Of a stretch of DNA of 64,000 bases, positions 44,737-54,648 are shown in pieces. The translations under genes were made by a program, and so were the position numbers. Source of the DNA: Candidatus Thiodiazotropha sp. (ex Codakia rugifera) (lineage in GTDB: Bacteria > Pseudomonadota > Gammaproteobacteria > Chromatiales > Chromatiaceae); NCBI GenBank assembly GCA_025656675.1, contig JAHXHN010000001.1:525501-589500 (forward strand), read 5' to 3'. A model generated the notes under the pieces. It had not been told where the DNA came from and did no database searches. It saw nothing but the letters and a program-made list of their open reading frames with translations. The stretch's first letter is position 1, and every line of letters starts with the position of its first letter.

Positions 44737-47553
44737 TCAGATGTAATCATTCAGACGCTTTTCGACACGCTTTTTCAGATTTAGCAAGTCTACAGTAGCC
44801 AATCCCTGCAGAGATTGAAATCCACTTAACCGAATAGAGGTGAGGTAGATGGGATATTTCACATCTCCCTGGCGAACATTATGAATATACTCAGCTGCAG
44901 CACGATACAAGTCCATACTATACTCCAGTCGGGTAAACTCTGTTTCACCACAGATTAATGAAACAGGCTCAGCATAAGCTTCCGTACACTCACTCACTAA
45001 AATCAACTCTAAATAATCATCATTACTCATGAGAGGCACTCTTCGGCGCCTTGAAATATACTGTCCATCCTGATCGATGATAAGCTCGTGAAATTCCGGT
45101 TCGAGCAATAGATCATTTTCTCCACCCAATACAAGATTTCGCAGTTGCTGCAGGCTGTTGAGAAACCGCCTCTGCTGAAGCATCAGAAAGCGGGGGCTAT
45201 CTGTTGCAAGTGTCTGCTGAAACAGGGCACCTTGCTCATCAAGCAGATAGATATTGGTTTTCTGCTTTTTTACATGAAAGAAGAGCTGTATAACATCCGC
45301 CTTATTAGCTTTGAAGAGGGCAGGATAGGGACTATTGACAAGTATCTCCGGGTCAAACTCCAGAGCACGATAGACTGGCTGTGGTGCCATCAATTCATCT
45401 AGCAGACTATCCAGTGATTCCAATCCACGCCAGGTAAACCCCTTTTCCAGTTGCTGCTGAATGATGAAAAATGCCTTTCCCATGCGGAAAACATAACGGC
45501 CATTACTCAGCTCACCACTACGAAATCGTTGGATAACATGATTGAACAGCTCGGTGACTCTGAGTGCAATCTGGCTACCCCGCACACAGGAGTAGCTGTA
45601 TGCATAGATCTTGGTTGGTGGAAGATTATGCACAGGCTGTAGGTTGAGGATGTTACAAAGCAAATCCATCAACCCTTCGGCACCTTCATGCTGCGAGACC
45701 TGCAACTCTCCCCAGCTCGTCTGGTGTATTGATTCCAGTGTGACCGCCAGATTCGTGCGTGCAGAAGCGAAACTGAGTGGATCGTGTCGCTCGCTGGTCA
45801 GCTGCATACCCTCTTTGGTCAACCGCTCCAAAGGATCCGTGCCAATATTGATAAATAACGCAACCATTACGGCACTTGCTGATTGAGCGAGGGTGCTCAT
45901 GCCTGCAGATGGTGGCATATAGGATGGAAACAGCCGGACAACACTTCGTTGAAGGGATATCAGCTCTCTTCGTGGCAGACCCGTTTCACCCGCATAAAGC
46001 GTGATCCTTGTATGCCTCCCCCAGACTTGATTGATATGACTCCAGAGGAGTATTTCAATCAGGTTGGCGGTGATCTTTATAGGGCGCTGCTCAATCAGAT
46101 CTGTCTCATCTATTTTTCCTCGATAGAGCATCCATGCCAGCTCTCCATCCCTTGTCGGCTTATGGTAGAGCGTCAGCTGTTCTTCTGATAGGTTTTTGGA
46201 AATACCCGGGTTGATATGGTCGATCTTGCCAGGACGATGGTCGAGAGCGGTATAGAGTTTTCGGCCCAACAGATTAAGTTCATGTGGGTCAATATGACTC
46301 TCTTTAGCGTATTTACGGGCAAAATCTGTCAGTAGCCTATAGCTGCGCGTCAATACACCCACCAGTGCATTTCGCTCCTTGATGACGCGGTCAATCTTCC
46401 ATTCCAAACGGGTATCGAGCATCTGCAATTGAATCTGTCCCCAACCCCATTGACGGGTCAGCCTGAGCATAGCCTGTATACGCCAACTCTCACTGTCTCT
46501 CGTCTGAGTGAGTTGTTCACCGACCTTGAAATAGAAACAGCGACGAGCCAATTCAAGCCGATCATCATCCTCATTATCTAACAGATACTCCTCAACCCTC
46601 TGGTAAAGCAGGATATAGGCATCGAGCTTATCGATATCGTTCTCTCCAGCATAGATCGACTGCTTTGCCTGTTGTGCCAGCCACTGCGGATGAGGATAGT
46701 TACGGCTGTATGCCTCCATCAGAAAGATCTTCAGGATAGATTTGTAGGGGGAATCTATCCCTTTATATAGCTGCCACAAGGCAGCACCGAAAAATTCCCC
46801 TGCCTGGACATGATCAAGTCCTCCGAGATCAAAAATCTCAGCGGCTTTGATAAAGCGGTTGGACAGGAGATTATCAGCATACGACCGATAGTCATCCTCA
46901 TGTTCAGGCGGAACCAACCACCATAGAGGGTAACGACCTGCCAGCAGAACTGCGCTGCGATAGAACTCCTCAAGCAATAGATTGTGTTGTGTAGTACCGC
47001 TGCTCTCATGAGATAGCTTGGATTTTTCTCCTTTTCGGAAACGTTCCGGGTCAACGAGAAAGATGTGTAACTCCAGATCCAGTTCCATAGCGCTTTTCTC
47101 AATCCCTGCCACCTTTTGCTGCATCAGCTGACGTTGCGCTTGCTTAAGGGTGGGATCGTGAATGAGCCACAAATCGAAATCACTGCCGAATGATTGACCT
47201 ATCGTGCCAGTGCTACCCATCAGGTAAAGTCCGTGGATACGATATACACGTTGAGCACGCTTCTTATACTCAAAGCTGCGACTGAGCTTTTTTGCCCCAT
47301 CCAGGGCCTGCCTGGATGGACTGTAATCTGAGATACCGGTTGGTGTTTCGCTACTCACAAACCCCGGCAGCATGGGATGATTGATATGGAACAGCAAAGG
47401 AAGCAGTGCAAGGAACTCCTGCTGGCTTGGTCGCAACTCTGCCTGGATGCGCCTTAAACGTTCACGATGCAGACCCATGAAACGTTGACGTACAGCGTTC
47501 AACTCCTTACGGCTTATACCCTCGTCAAAGCTGATGACTTGCGAGTCAGGCAT
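44737..47553 (-). CDS. cyaA: Class I adenylate cyclase
   Basis: 938 residues, near the length of Pseudomonas-type CyaA. The N-terminal catalytic half has the nucleotidyltransferase motif GSTGTIGQSFGSDFDLWLIH (about 112-131), and the C-terminal half has the long regulatory region. It makes cAMP from ATP in the cytoplasm for Crp-type signalling. It starts just downstream of a degenerate GGDEF gene on the same strand (208-base gap) and converges on the sulfotransferase gene. Confidence 0.95.
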   Translation of the reverse strand: MPDSQVISFDEGISRKELNAVRQRFMGLHRERLRRIQAELRPSQQEFLALLPLLFHINHPMLPGFVSSETPTGISDYSPSRQALDGAKKLSRSFEYKKRAQRVYRIHGLYLMGSTGTIGQSFGSDFDLWLIHDPTLKQAQRQLMQQKVAGIEKSAMELDLELHIFLVDPERFRKGEKSKLSHESSGTTQHNLLLEEFYRSAVLLAGRYPLWWLVPPEHEDDYRSYADNLLSNRFIKAAEIFDLGGLDHVQAGEFFGAALWQLYKGIDSPYKSILKIFLMEAYSRNYPHPQWLAQQAKQSIYAGENDIDKLDAYILLYQRVEEYLLDNEDDDRLELARRCFYFKVGEQLTQTRDSESWRIQAMLRLTRQWGWGQIQLQMLDTRLEWKIDRVIKERNALVGVLTRSYRLLTDFARKYAKESHIDPHELNLLGRKLYTALDHRPGKIDHINPGISKNLSEEQLTLYHKPTRDGELAWMLYRGKIDETDLIEQRPIKITANLIEILLWSHINQVWGRHTRITLYAGETGLPRRELISLQRSVVRLFPSYMPPSAGMSTLAQSASAVMVALFINIGTDPLERLTKEGMQLTSERHDPLSFASARTNLAVTLESIHQTSWGELQVSQHEGAEGLMDLLCNILNLQPVHNLPPTKIYAYSYSCVRGSQIALRVTELFNHVIQRFRSGELSNGRYVFRMGKAFFIIQQQLEKGFTWRGLESLDSLLDELMAPQPVYRALEFDPEILVNSPYPALFKANKADVIQLFFHVKKQKTNIYLLDEQGALFQQTLATDSPRFLMLQQRRFLNSLQQLRNLVLGGENDLLLEPEFHELIIDQDGQYISRRRRVPLMSNDDYLELILVSECTEAYAEPVSLICGETEFTRLEYSMDLYRAAAEYIHNVRQGDVKYPIYLTSIRLSGFQSLQGLATVDLLNLKKRVEKRLNDYI

Positions 47554-47761
47554 AAATCTAATACCGGTCGTTAACCGCTTTGCAGAGGCTACATAGAGCT
47601 GAATGAAAATTGTTCATAGGTTTATCCAAGCCTATCTGCCTGCCTGCCGGTAATCTGCTTCAGGGAATGAGCATACCTGTAACAACGAAGACAGAGCATA
47701 CAATGATCTGCCTCAGCATGGCGGAATCTCACTGTCGGGCTTTTGGTTTCAATGCCATCAA

Positions 47762-48559
47762 TCAGAGTGATTCGAGTGTTCGACCAATCAGTCGTTGCGG
47801 ATCATCACCTTTCGCCCAACCTGCCACACTGATCTGCAGATCAGGCACCGGATGCTCACCAAGCTCCTGCAGGGCACCGTCACGACACTCATCCACAATC
47901 TGTTGCAACAGCCTCTCCCCATCCTCTTCACTCGTCTCCGGCATCAGCAGCAGAAAAAGTTGCTCTTCATATCGACCGATAACATCGGCCCAGCGTAATC
48001 GTTCACGCAGATATTGAGCCATTACCAGAATAGAGTTATCTGGCAAAGATTTTTCCGCTTGGCCCGGGTGACTGAGCCGCATTGCACCCAGGGTCAGTAG
48101 ATTTCCATAACGACGACTGCGGGTTACCTGTGCATTCAGTGCTTGAATAGTAGCGCGTCGATTGGCCATACCGGTCAGCTCATCGGTGATGGTGAGATCC
48201 TCAACCTGCTTGCGCAAATGATCGCTTTCCCGCTGTGCCAGAATCAACGGGCTGATATCCTGATAGAAATGCAGACGTAGATGGGTATTCTCTCCATCCG
48301 CCACTTCACACACTTCCCGTTGCAGCCATCGTTCACCGTCACCATTCAATGACAGATGCAGCATATCGGTCTCGTCAAACAAGGCATGTAGACCCTCAGG
48401 TAGTGAACGTTTGTCTTTACCAACGATTTCATCACCTGGCAGATCGAGCATTGCCTCAAGGGCTGGATTTATCCATCGAATACAAACATCACTATCGATA
48501 GCCAGCATACCTGTGGGACAGACATCAAAGAGTTGTTGGTTGAAACTGATTTCGGCCAT
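47762..48559 (-). CDS. PAS-GGDEF protein with degenerate active site
   Basis: 265 residues. A PAS domain (about 1-115; FDVCPTGMLAIDSDVCIRWINPALEAML) and a GGDEF domain (about 120-265; TITDELTGMANRRATI, RWADVIGRYEEQLFLLLMPET). The signature GGDEF is replaced by EEQLF, so diguanylate cyclase activity is very unlikely; it may bind GTP or c-di-GMP or act by protein contact. It is upstream of cyaA on the same strand, raising a possible link between c-di-GMP and cAMP signalling. Confidence 0.88.
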   Translation of the reverse strand: MAEISFNQQLFDVCPTGMLAIDSDVCIRWINPALEAMLDLPGDEIVGKDKRSLPEGLHALFDETDMLHLSLNGDGERWLQREVCEVADGENTHLRLHFYQDISPLILAQRESDHLRKQVEDLTITDELTGMANRRATIQALNAQVTRSRRYGNLLTLGAMRLSHPGQAEKSLPDNSILVMAQYLRERLRWADVIGRYEEQLFLLLMPETSEEDGERLLQQIVDECRDGALQELGEHPVPDLQISVAGWAKGDDPQRLIGRTLESL

Positions 48560-48823
48560 GATTCGATTCTCTCACTATCATCCTTACTGCAGCCGCTAGG
48601 GCTACCTGTTTTTCATAATGCAGCACACTGACTCAACAGCGCTCCACCTCACAATAGATGAGCGGCCGGTCAGGTTATTTCTTTAGCCCAATCAGTGTGT
48701 AAGCCAACCCATGAATTGGTGGCTAAATGGACTCAATAAAATTGTGCTAACCATATGAATATAATCATATAATCTGGAAACACTCATCCAGGGCGAAATG
48801 AAGGGGAGGTTCGATTCTAATGA

Positions 48824-49294
48824 TCAGTTATAGACAGCTGTAATACGCCAATGCGTACCCTGCAGGCTGAGATGGGCATGAACCGGGTTATTATCCCAGT
48901 CGCCGATGCGTAGTAAAAGCCTATCCGGTCCATCAAAAAAGGCGTATGTCATGTGATCGAAAAAACCTCCCTGTTCAGGATTTCGATTGTGTACCCGTAA
49001 CTGTGTAACTATCCACCTGATATCGACCATCTGCTCGACGGCATCACCACCCAGGCGTTGTATTCCGCTTTGCAGCCAGTCGATGAAGCCGTTAGAGACA
49101 TCTCCGATGGAGCTTTTGACATTCTTGTTGAGCTTACGTTTGATCTGTTCCCTCACTGCCGCTACGTCAATCAGCTCAGCGAGGGCCTGCTGATCATTCT
49201 GTTGTAGCGCCTGATCAAGTCGATAGACAGTCGTATAGGGCCAGATCAAAAAGGCCATGGCGATAAGTATGGTTACTGCAAAGAAGGCTTTCAT
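48824..49294 (-). CDS. DUF2939 membrane-anchored protein
   Basis: 156 residues. One N-terminal membrane helix (AVTILIAMAFLIWPY) followed by a periplasmic-looking domain: TVYRLDQALQQNDQQALAELIDVAAVREQIKR matches the DUF2939 pattern, and the rest is amphipathic (WLQSGIQRLGG). Family function unknown. The gap upstream to 48560 holds no gene I recognise. Confidence 0.8.
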   Translation of the reverse strand: MKAFFAVTILIAMAFLIWPYTTVYRLDQALQQNDQQALAELIDVAAVREQIKRKLNKNVKSSIGDVSNGFIDWLQSGIQRLGGDAVEQMVDIRWIVTQLRVHNRNPEQGGFFDHMTYAFFDGPDRLLLRIGDWDNNPVHAHLSLQGTHWRITAVYN

Positions 49295-49390
49295 ATCAAT
49301 ATAGGGGACTGTCCTGAATAAAATCAGGCAATACAGACAGTAAAAAAATCAGCTGGGATTGTACATTACCACAATCCCAATAATACTCAT

Positions 49391-49666
49391 TCAGTCTCTT
49401 GATCTGCGCGGTGGACGCTCTTCACGAGGCTTGGCCTCATTGACACGCAGGTTTCGGCCTTCAATCTCTTTCTCATTCAAGGACTCGATTGCGGTCTCAG
49501 CAGCACTTGTATCAGCCATCTCGACAAAACCGAATCCCCGTGATCGGCCGGAAAATTTATCCATGATGACATTGGCGTTGGAGACTTCTCCGAACTCAGC
49601 AAACAATTGACGCAACTCGTCATCCTTAACGCTCCAGGGTAGATTTCCTACATAGATATTCATCAT
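49391..49666 (-). CDS. RRM-domain RNA-binding protein
   Basis: 91 residues. A single RNA recognition motif: RNP2 IYVGNL at residues 4-9 and RNP1 SRGFGFVEM near residue 43, both complete, then an Arg/Pro-rich basic tail (REERPPRRSRD). Such small bacterial RRM proteins are often cold- or stress-induced and bind single-stranded RNA. Lies alone between a DUF2939 gene and the ABC-F gene. Confidence 0.93.
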   Translation of the reverse strand: MMNIYVGNLPWSVKDDELRQLFAEFGEVSNANVIMDKFSGRSRGFGFVEMADTSAAETAIESLNEKEIEGRNLRVNEAKPREERPPRRSRD

Positions 49667-49817
49667 CAGTTCTCAACATAACGTGCGTGTACCAGTTTCA
49701 CGCGATCGAATAACCCACTGCACAAATCATTCGAAAGCGAATTCCAAACGCTGATTCCACAACCAGGAGGATGGAACCGAGATTGGAATCTACAAAATGA
49801 CTCCTTGAGGTGACACT

Positions 49818-51737
49818 TTAGCCTGTTTCATCGCTTTGTACAGCCTCGAGTTGTTCACTGACCTCCAACCAGCGTTGTTCACAATCATCCAGTTGGCGAT
49901 CGATATCAGCCTTTTCACTAAGCTGCTGTTTCAACTCTTGTTTACGTGAGGGTTCATAAAGCGCATTATCGCCCAGTATCTGTTCGATTTCCTGCTGTCT
50001 GTGTTGTAATTTTTCCATCTTTCGTTCAAATTTCACCAGCTCATTCCGCAATGGCTGCAAGCGCTTGCGCCATGCTGCCTGCTGGCGTTTTCTGTCCTTT
50101 CTGGCTGTTGCGGTATGCATACCCTGAGGTTGACTCAAAGCGGTATCACTTTCACCGTTTGGATTACGCCGTTGCCCTGCAAGCCAAACCGGATACTCAT
50201 CCAGTGAGCCGGGAAACGGCTCAACCTTTCGGTCATACACTAACCAAAAATCGTCAGTGGTAATACGTAGTAGGTGGCGGTCGTGAGAGACAATAACCAT
50301 CGCTCCCTGGAAATCCTGCAGGGCCTGGCCTACGGCATAACGCATCTCGAGATCAAGATGATTGGTCGGCTCATCAAGAAGCAACAGATTGGGACGCTGG
50401 TACACCAACAATGCAAGCACCAACCTGGCCTTTTCTCCACCGGAGAAGGGGGCCACAGGTTGCAGTGTCTGATCTGCATGAAAACCAAAGCCTCCCAGAT
50501 AGTTACGCAGGGATTGTTCGCTCGCCTGACTATCCAGACGTTGTAGATGAAGCAGGGGTGTTGCATGTGGATCAAGCTGTTCCAGCTGATGTTGTGCAAA
50601 GTAGCCAACGCGCAGCTCCTGAGCGGGGACACATCGACCGCTTAGGGGCTCGATTTCACCGGCCAGCAACTTGATCAGGGTCGATTTACCCGCACCGTTT
50701 GGACCAAGCAGACCGATCCGGTCTCCCGGTTCAAGGTTGAAACGGATATTTTCAACGACAGCCTGTCCATCATAACCGACAGCAATTTCATCGAGTTGCA
50801 GCAGTGGATGCGGATTCTTCTCCGGCTCAGGAAAGCTAAAATGGAAGGGGGAGTCCACATGAGCAGGACCGATCAGCTCCATCCGCTGCAATGCCTTCAG
50901 GCGGCTCTGTGCCTGGCGTGCTTTGGTGGCCTTGGCACGAAAGCGATCCACATAACTGCGAATGTGGGCTATTTCACGTTGCTGTTTTTCATATTCGACC
51001 TGCTGATTGGCTAATCGGGCAGCACGGATCTGTTCAAAGCTGGCGTAGTTGCCGGAGTAGAGTTTGGCTTGCTGTTGCTCCAGGTGGACAATGTGATCGG
51101 TGACCTGATCAAGAAAATCCCGGTCATGTGAGATCATCAATAGGGTGCCGGCATAGTTACGTAACCAGGACTCCAGCCAGATCACTGCGTCCAGGTCGAG
51201 ATGGTTGGTCGGCTCATCGAGTAGCAGTAGATCGGAGCGACACATCAATGCCTGGGCCAGATTGAGACGTATCCGCCAACCACCCGAAAAATGGCTCACC
51301 GGTCTCAATTCATCCTCAGCGGAAAAGCCCAGCCCATGCATGAGTTCGCCAGCTCGGGCATTGACTGTATAGCCATCAGCGTTATGCAACGCTTCATGTA
51401 ACCGGGCCTGGGCTGCCCCGTCGCCGCAAGTCTCGGCTTCAGCCAACGCTGCTTCAATCTGTCGCAGTGCATGATCGCCGTCAATCACATAGTCGATCGC
51501 TGGCCGTGATAGTGCTGGGGTCTCCTGGGCGACATGAGCAATCTCAACCCTTGGAGGCAGAACCAGATGCCCTTCATCGGACTGCAGTTCTCCCAATATC
51601 AGACTAAAAAGACTCGATTTCCCGCTTCCATTGCCACCGGTTATACCAATCTTCCATCCTGCATGCAGGATAAAGTCTGCCTCCTGAAAGAGGAGCTTAC
51701 TGCCTCGTCGAAGTGAAAGATGTTCAAAGTGAAGCAT
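49818..51737 (-). CDS. ABC-F family ATPase (YheS-like)
   Basis: 639 residues, two ABC cassettes and no membrane helices. Walker A GGNGSGKSS (about 33) and GPNGAGKST (about 344); signatures HFSGGWRIRLNLA and PFSGGEKARLVLA; Walker B LLLLDEPTNHLDL in both. A charged linker lies between them, and the C-terminal 90 residues are coiled coil (KLQHRQQEIEQILGD). ABC-F proteins bind the ribosomal E site and ease stalled or resistant translation. The start is 8 bases after the GspC-like gene, so it may be read from the secretion operon. Confidence 0.93.
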   Translation of the reverse strand: MLHFEHLSLRRGSKLLFQEADFILHAGWKIGITGGNGSGKSSLFSLILGELQSDEGHLVLPPRVEIAHVAQETPALSRPAIDYVIDGDHALRQIEAALAEAETCGDGAAQARLHEALHNADGYTVNARAGELMHGLGFSAEDELRPVSHFSGGWRIRLNLAQALMCRSDLLLLDEPTNHLDLDAVIWLESWLRNYAGTLLMISHDRDFLDQVTDHIVHLEQQQAKLYSGNYASFEQIRAARLANQQVEYEKQQREIAHIRSYVDRFRAKATKARQAQSRLKALQRMELIGPAHVDSPFHFSFPEPEKNPHPLLQLDEIAVGYDGQAVVENIRFNLEPGDRIGLLGPNGAGKSTLIKLLAGEIEPLSGRCVPAQELRVGYFAQHQLEQLDPHATPLLHLQRLDSQASEQSLRNYLGGFGFHADQTLQPVAPFSGGEKARLVLALLVYQRPNLLLLDEPTNHLDLEMRYAVGQALQDFQGAMVIVSHDRHLLRITTDDFWLVYDRKVEPFPGSLDEYPVWLAGQRRNPNGESDTALSQPQGMHTATARKDRKRQQAAWRKRLQPLRNELVKFERKMEKLQHRQQEIEQILGDNALYEPSRKQELKQQLSEKADIDRQLDDCEQRWLEVSEQLEAVQSDETG

Positions 51738-51744
51738 GCCAGGG

Positions 51745-52221
51745 TCAGAAATTTCGCAGCGCTATCTTTTCGATCTGGCCTTGCCGGCCCAGCACGATAT
51801 ATTCCGGGTTTATATCCTGTAACGTCCAACTACCCACTGAATCGCCGATATGCAGGGTCTGACTCTCCTTTATTTGCTCATTGTAGATGAGTGCTGATGG
51901 TTCGAGATGGTCAGTCAGAACAATACCCAGCAAACGAAACTTCGATAACTGTTGGTTGGTGCCTGCTGCATCAGGATCCTTCATCTCGTGTTTATATCCC
52001 TGTCGATCCTCCCTGAAGAGGGTGGAATCTGCAATGGTCTGATAGGTCTGCTGCTCTTTAAGCAAATTCGATTGATTAATCCGTGATCGATTCTCTGGTG
52101 CCACCTTTCGAGGTTCACTTGTGATCAGCAGGGCCTGGTTGTATCGCTCAGGCCAGGTCATCCACTCCAGCATAACGATTGCCATCAACAAAAGCAGCAG
52201 CGTGATGAGGAGTGCTTTCAT
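51745..52221 (-). CDS. gspC: GspC-like type II secretion protein
   Basis: 158 residues from ATG 52221, overlapping the gspM stop (ATGA); the longer frame from 52236 is unneeded. One N-terminal membrane helix (ALLITLLLLLMAIVMLEW) and a periplasmic HR-like domain: FRLLGIVLTDHLEPSALIYN, QTLHIGDSVGSWTLQDI and IVLGRQGQIEKIAL, the arrangement of GspC. It normally joins the inner-membrane platform to the secretin. Placement last in the operon and absence of a PDZ domain are unusual; the HR domain ends the protein. Confidence 0.72.
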   Translation of the reverse strand: MKALLITLLLLLMAIVMLEWMTWPERYNQALLITSEPRKVAPENRSRINQSNLLKEQQTYQTIADSTLFREDRQGYKHEMKDPDAAGTNQQLSKFRLLGIVLTDHLEPSALIYNEQIKESQTLHIGDSVGSWTLQDINPEYIVLGRQGQIEKIALRNF

Positions 52222-52793
52222 ACCCGCTCTTTCCAAAAGTAGGCATAAATATCAAAACGTATATCAAGACGCTCCTCCATCTCAGGTTTGAGTCTGGTTG
52301 GCGCATTGATGGTCAATTTATCGAAGAACAGCAACGGCTTTTTCACCTCGAGTGCATGCACAATTTTTTGTAGCACGTAACTATCCCCATTCATTCGAAC
52401 CCGGACAATAATTTTTTCCGTAGCCAGTTCCTGGTCCTGTGGTTCCTGCACTAACTGGGTACTTAAGGCAACCCCTCCGGCCGATTCAATGACCTCTTTG
52501 ATCTGCTGCTGCAAACCGGCATAGGCCACACCGGGCGCCTCTCCAGTCAAGTAGTGCTGTTTGATAAATTCATTCAGTTTTGGTGATACCAGTGCCGCCT
52601 GGAGATGCTCTTCCCGTTGGGTGGCACGAAGATAGAGGGCGGTGCGATGCCGAGCCTGCTCTGCAGCCTCTATGTAGCCATTGATCAGCTTCAGCCAGAT
52701 CCCCGTTACTAAGAGTACAAGCACCAGTACGCTACTGAATAACCCGAGCAGCACCCGGTTACAGCGTTTTTTTGTCCATACAGGTGCATTCAC
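52218..52793 (-). CDS. gspM: Type II secretion protein GspM
   Basis: 191 residues. The N-terminal membrane helix (LLGLFSSVLVLVLLVTGIWL) is followed by a coiled segment (YIEAAEQARHRTALYLRATQ) and a ferredoxin-like domain. The start is GTG at 52793, overlapping the gspL stop as GTGA. It is an inner-membrane platform protein that pairs with GspL and GspE. Identity rests mostly on position after GspL and on topology. Confidence 0.78.
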   Translation of the reverse strand: MNAPVWTKKRCNRVLLGLFSSVLVLVLLVTGIWLKLINGYIEAAEQARHRTALYLRATQREEHLQAALVSPKLNEFIKQHYLTGEAPGVAYAGLQQQIKEVIESAGGVALSTQLVQEPQDQELATEKIIVRVRMNGDSYVLQKIVHALEVKKPLLFFDKLTINAPTRLKPEMEERLDIRFDIYAYFWKERV

Positions 52794-53845
52794 TCAACAC
52801 GCTCCCGTGTCAACTGCATGGTGAGATCGAAGACCTCCTTACCGTTACGCCTGCTCTGAACAACCGGCGATTTGAAGCGAACCGCCTCAAACAGGGTGGA
52901 ATGCTCAAGCAGAGTAATCAACTCTGCTGCCTGATCAGACTCACCCGTTACGTTAACCTGTTCCGGGGAGAGGATAACCCGACGAGTCCAACTCCCCACA
53001 GGTATCACACGCGTCAATTCCAGCAGGGCTTCCGACATTGCCAGATAAGATTCTCGCTCACTCGATACCATCCCCACCGCATCACGACGTTGAGCGAGTT
53101 GTTCCTGCAACTGCATAACATCAGCAGCCTTTTTCTGTGCTCGCCGCATTGTGTTTTCAAGATCGATAGCAATCTGCCGCTGTTGCCAGACAGGTGTCGC
53201 CAATGCCACCACAAGCAACACCATCAAACACACAGCCATCAAGGTATTCAACTTACCTCCCATGATACCTGAGCTTTTACCGTTACGAGGTTTTAGAGTC
53301 AATGGAGAAGCATCTCCAACCAGGGTTACCGATTCAATTTCAACGGCTAGCTGATTAAGCAATGCGTACCAAGGATCCAACCTGCATTTTTGGGCAACGA
53401 TGAGACGACCTTTTATCCAACCTCTTTTATCATCCTGATCGAGGGGCTTGAAATGAAAATAGACCTGTTCACTATTAAATGGTGACAGCCGATCCATCTC
53501 ATACAAAAGGACATTGTGCAGATTCTTCTTTGCGGGCAGTGGCAATCTTATATCACGTATCATGAGCAGTTGCGGATCAAGCTCAATCCGTATACGACGC
53601 CGGTCTTTTGCAGAACAGTTATGCAGGTAGGGTTTAAGCCGGGTCAGATCGGTATCGGCTGATGGTAATTCAATACCCTTTTGGTCCAAGGCAGTGTGAA
53701 AAGTCCCCGATGTGGGCGTAATTGTCAGACGACAACCGCTATCACTTGACTGGCCTAAATGACTGGCAAGGCAAGCCATGACAGGATCGATCAACCGATC
53801 CCGCAGCAACCTACCTATCTCTTGTCCTGCCATGCTATCCAGCAC
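52790..53845 (-). CDS. gspL: Type II secretion protein GspL (PilN-like C-terminus)
   Basis: 351 residues from GTG 53845 (GAGG 7 bases upstream). A shortened cytoplasmic actin-like domain (about 1-170), a membrane helix (LNTLMAVCLMVLLVVALATP, about 195-215), and a periplasmic PilN/ferredoxin-like domain with a leading coiled coil. It recruits GspE to the platform. The cytoplasmic part is shorter than in the classical, roughly 400-residue GspL. Three bases after gspK. Confidence 0.82.
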   Translation of the reverse strand: MLDSMAGQEIGRLLRDRLIDPVMACLASHLGQSSDSGCRLTITPTSGTFHTALDQKGIELPSADTDLTRLKPYLHNCSAKDRRRIRIELDPQLLMIRDIRLPLPAKKNLHNVLLYEMDRLSPFNSEQVYFHFKPLDQDDKRGWIKGRLIVAQKCRLDPWYALLNQLAVEIESVTLVGDASPLTLKPRNGKSSGIMGGKLNTLMAVCLMVLLVVALATPVWQQRQIAIDLENTMRRAQKKAADVMQLQEQLAQRRDAVGMVSSERESYLAMSEALLELTRVIPVGSWTRRVILSPEQVNVTGESDQAAELITLLEHSTLFEAVRFKSPVVQSRRNGKEVFDLTMQLTRERVE

Positions 53846-53847
53846 TG

Positions 53848-54648
53848 CTAATCCTCTTCAAATACAGGCCATCTGTTTGGCGAAACGCCGTAGTTTACAG
53901 AAACAAGCCGCAACCTGCTGTTCGACCGGATAACCACTGCTTCGGCCAGGTAGTGACCTTGCTTCTCAATGATCTCAACCAGCACTCGAATGCCATTTTT
54001 AATGATAGTTGTTCCGGAACCATCACCAAATCCGCCGGGGAGTAAATATGGGTTACTCGCATCACTTCCAACACTGGCATGGAGGGTCAGATAGGGTAAT
54101 AGTCGCTGCTGTATTTGAGACGTTATTCCCAAAACCAATCCGATTTCATCGAGGGTCGTGAAAGAGCCGTCTTTTGCCCCATAAGCCTTGCCGGCCTGAC
54201 GATAGTCTTCATCTTCGGCACCGTTCAGTCGATGCAGTGAATCGCGATCACGCCAGTCGAGTATGGCGCCAACCAATCGATCACGAATTTCATCGTCAAC
54301 CTCAATGGACAACAGCAATTGATCCAGCTGTTGAGCTGTCGCCTGGTTGAGATCGAGACGATCCTGTTCCTTCTGTAATTTGATCACTATTTCCCGCCCG
54401 CCGAATCGCCAACTGTAGGGTTGACCATTTGCCTTCCAGGCCAGATCGGCATCAGGATCGAAGGCACGAGCTGCGCCATAATGGAAGGCTGCCTCGGCTA
54501 ACGCCCTGAAACGGGTCTGATCCATCTGATGGTGAGTAAGGGTGGATTGGGTATGTGCAGACGATGACACAGCGGATACGATGACCATTAAAAGGACCAG
54601 GGTCCAGAGTACCAGTACCAGCACTATCCCTTGCTGCTCCCGTTTCAT
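53848..54648 (-). CDS. gspK: Type II secretion minor pseudopilin GspK
   Basis: 266 residues from ATG 54648, overlapping the gspJ stop (ATGA); a frame extending to 54750 is not the true start. Prepilin-like leader QQG followed by IVLVLVLWTLVLLMVIVS, and the large globular domain of GspK (LDLNQATAQQLDQLL, then AILDWRDRDSLHRLNGAEDE with the family Asp-rich insert). It caps the pseudopilus tip with GspI and GspJ. It lacks the +5 Glu, as is normal for GspK. Confidence 0.9.
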   Translation of the reverse strand: MKREQQGIVLVLVLWTLVLLMVIVSAVSSSAHTQSTLTHHQMDQTRFRALAEAAFHYGAARAFDPDADLAWKANGQPYSWRFGGREIVIKLQKEQDRLDLNQATAQQLDQLLLSIEVDDEIRDRLVGAILDWRDRDSLHRLNGAEDEDYRQAGKAYGAKDGSFTTLDEIGLVLGITSQIQQRLLPYLTLHASVGSDASNPYLLPGGFGDGSGTTIIKNGIRVLVEIIEKQGHYLAEAVVIRSNSRLRLVSVNYGVSPNRWPVFEED

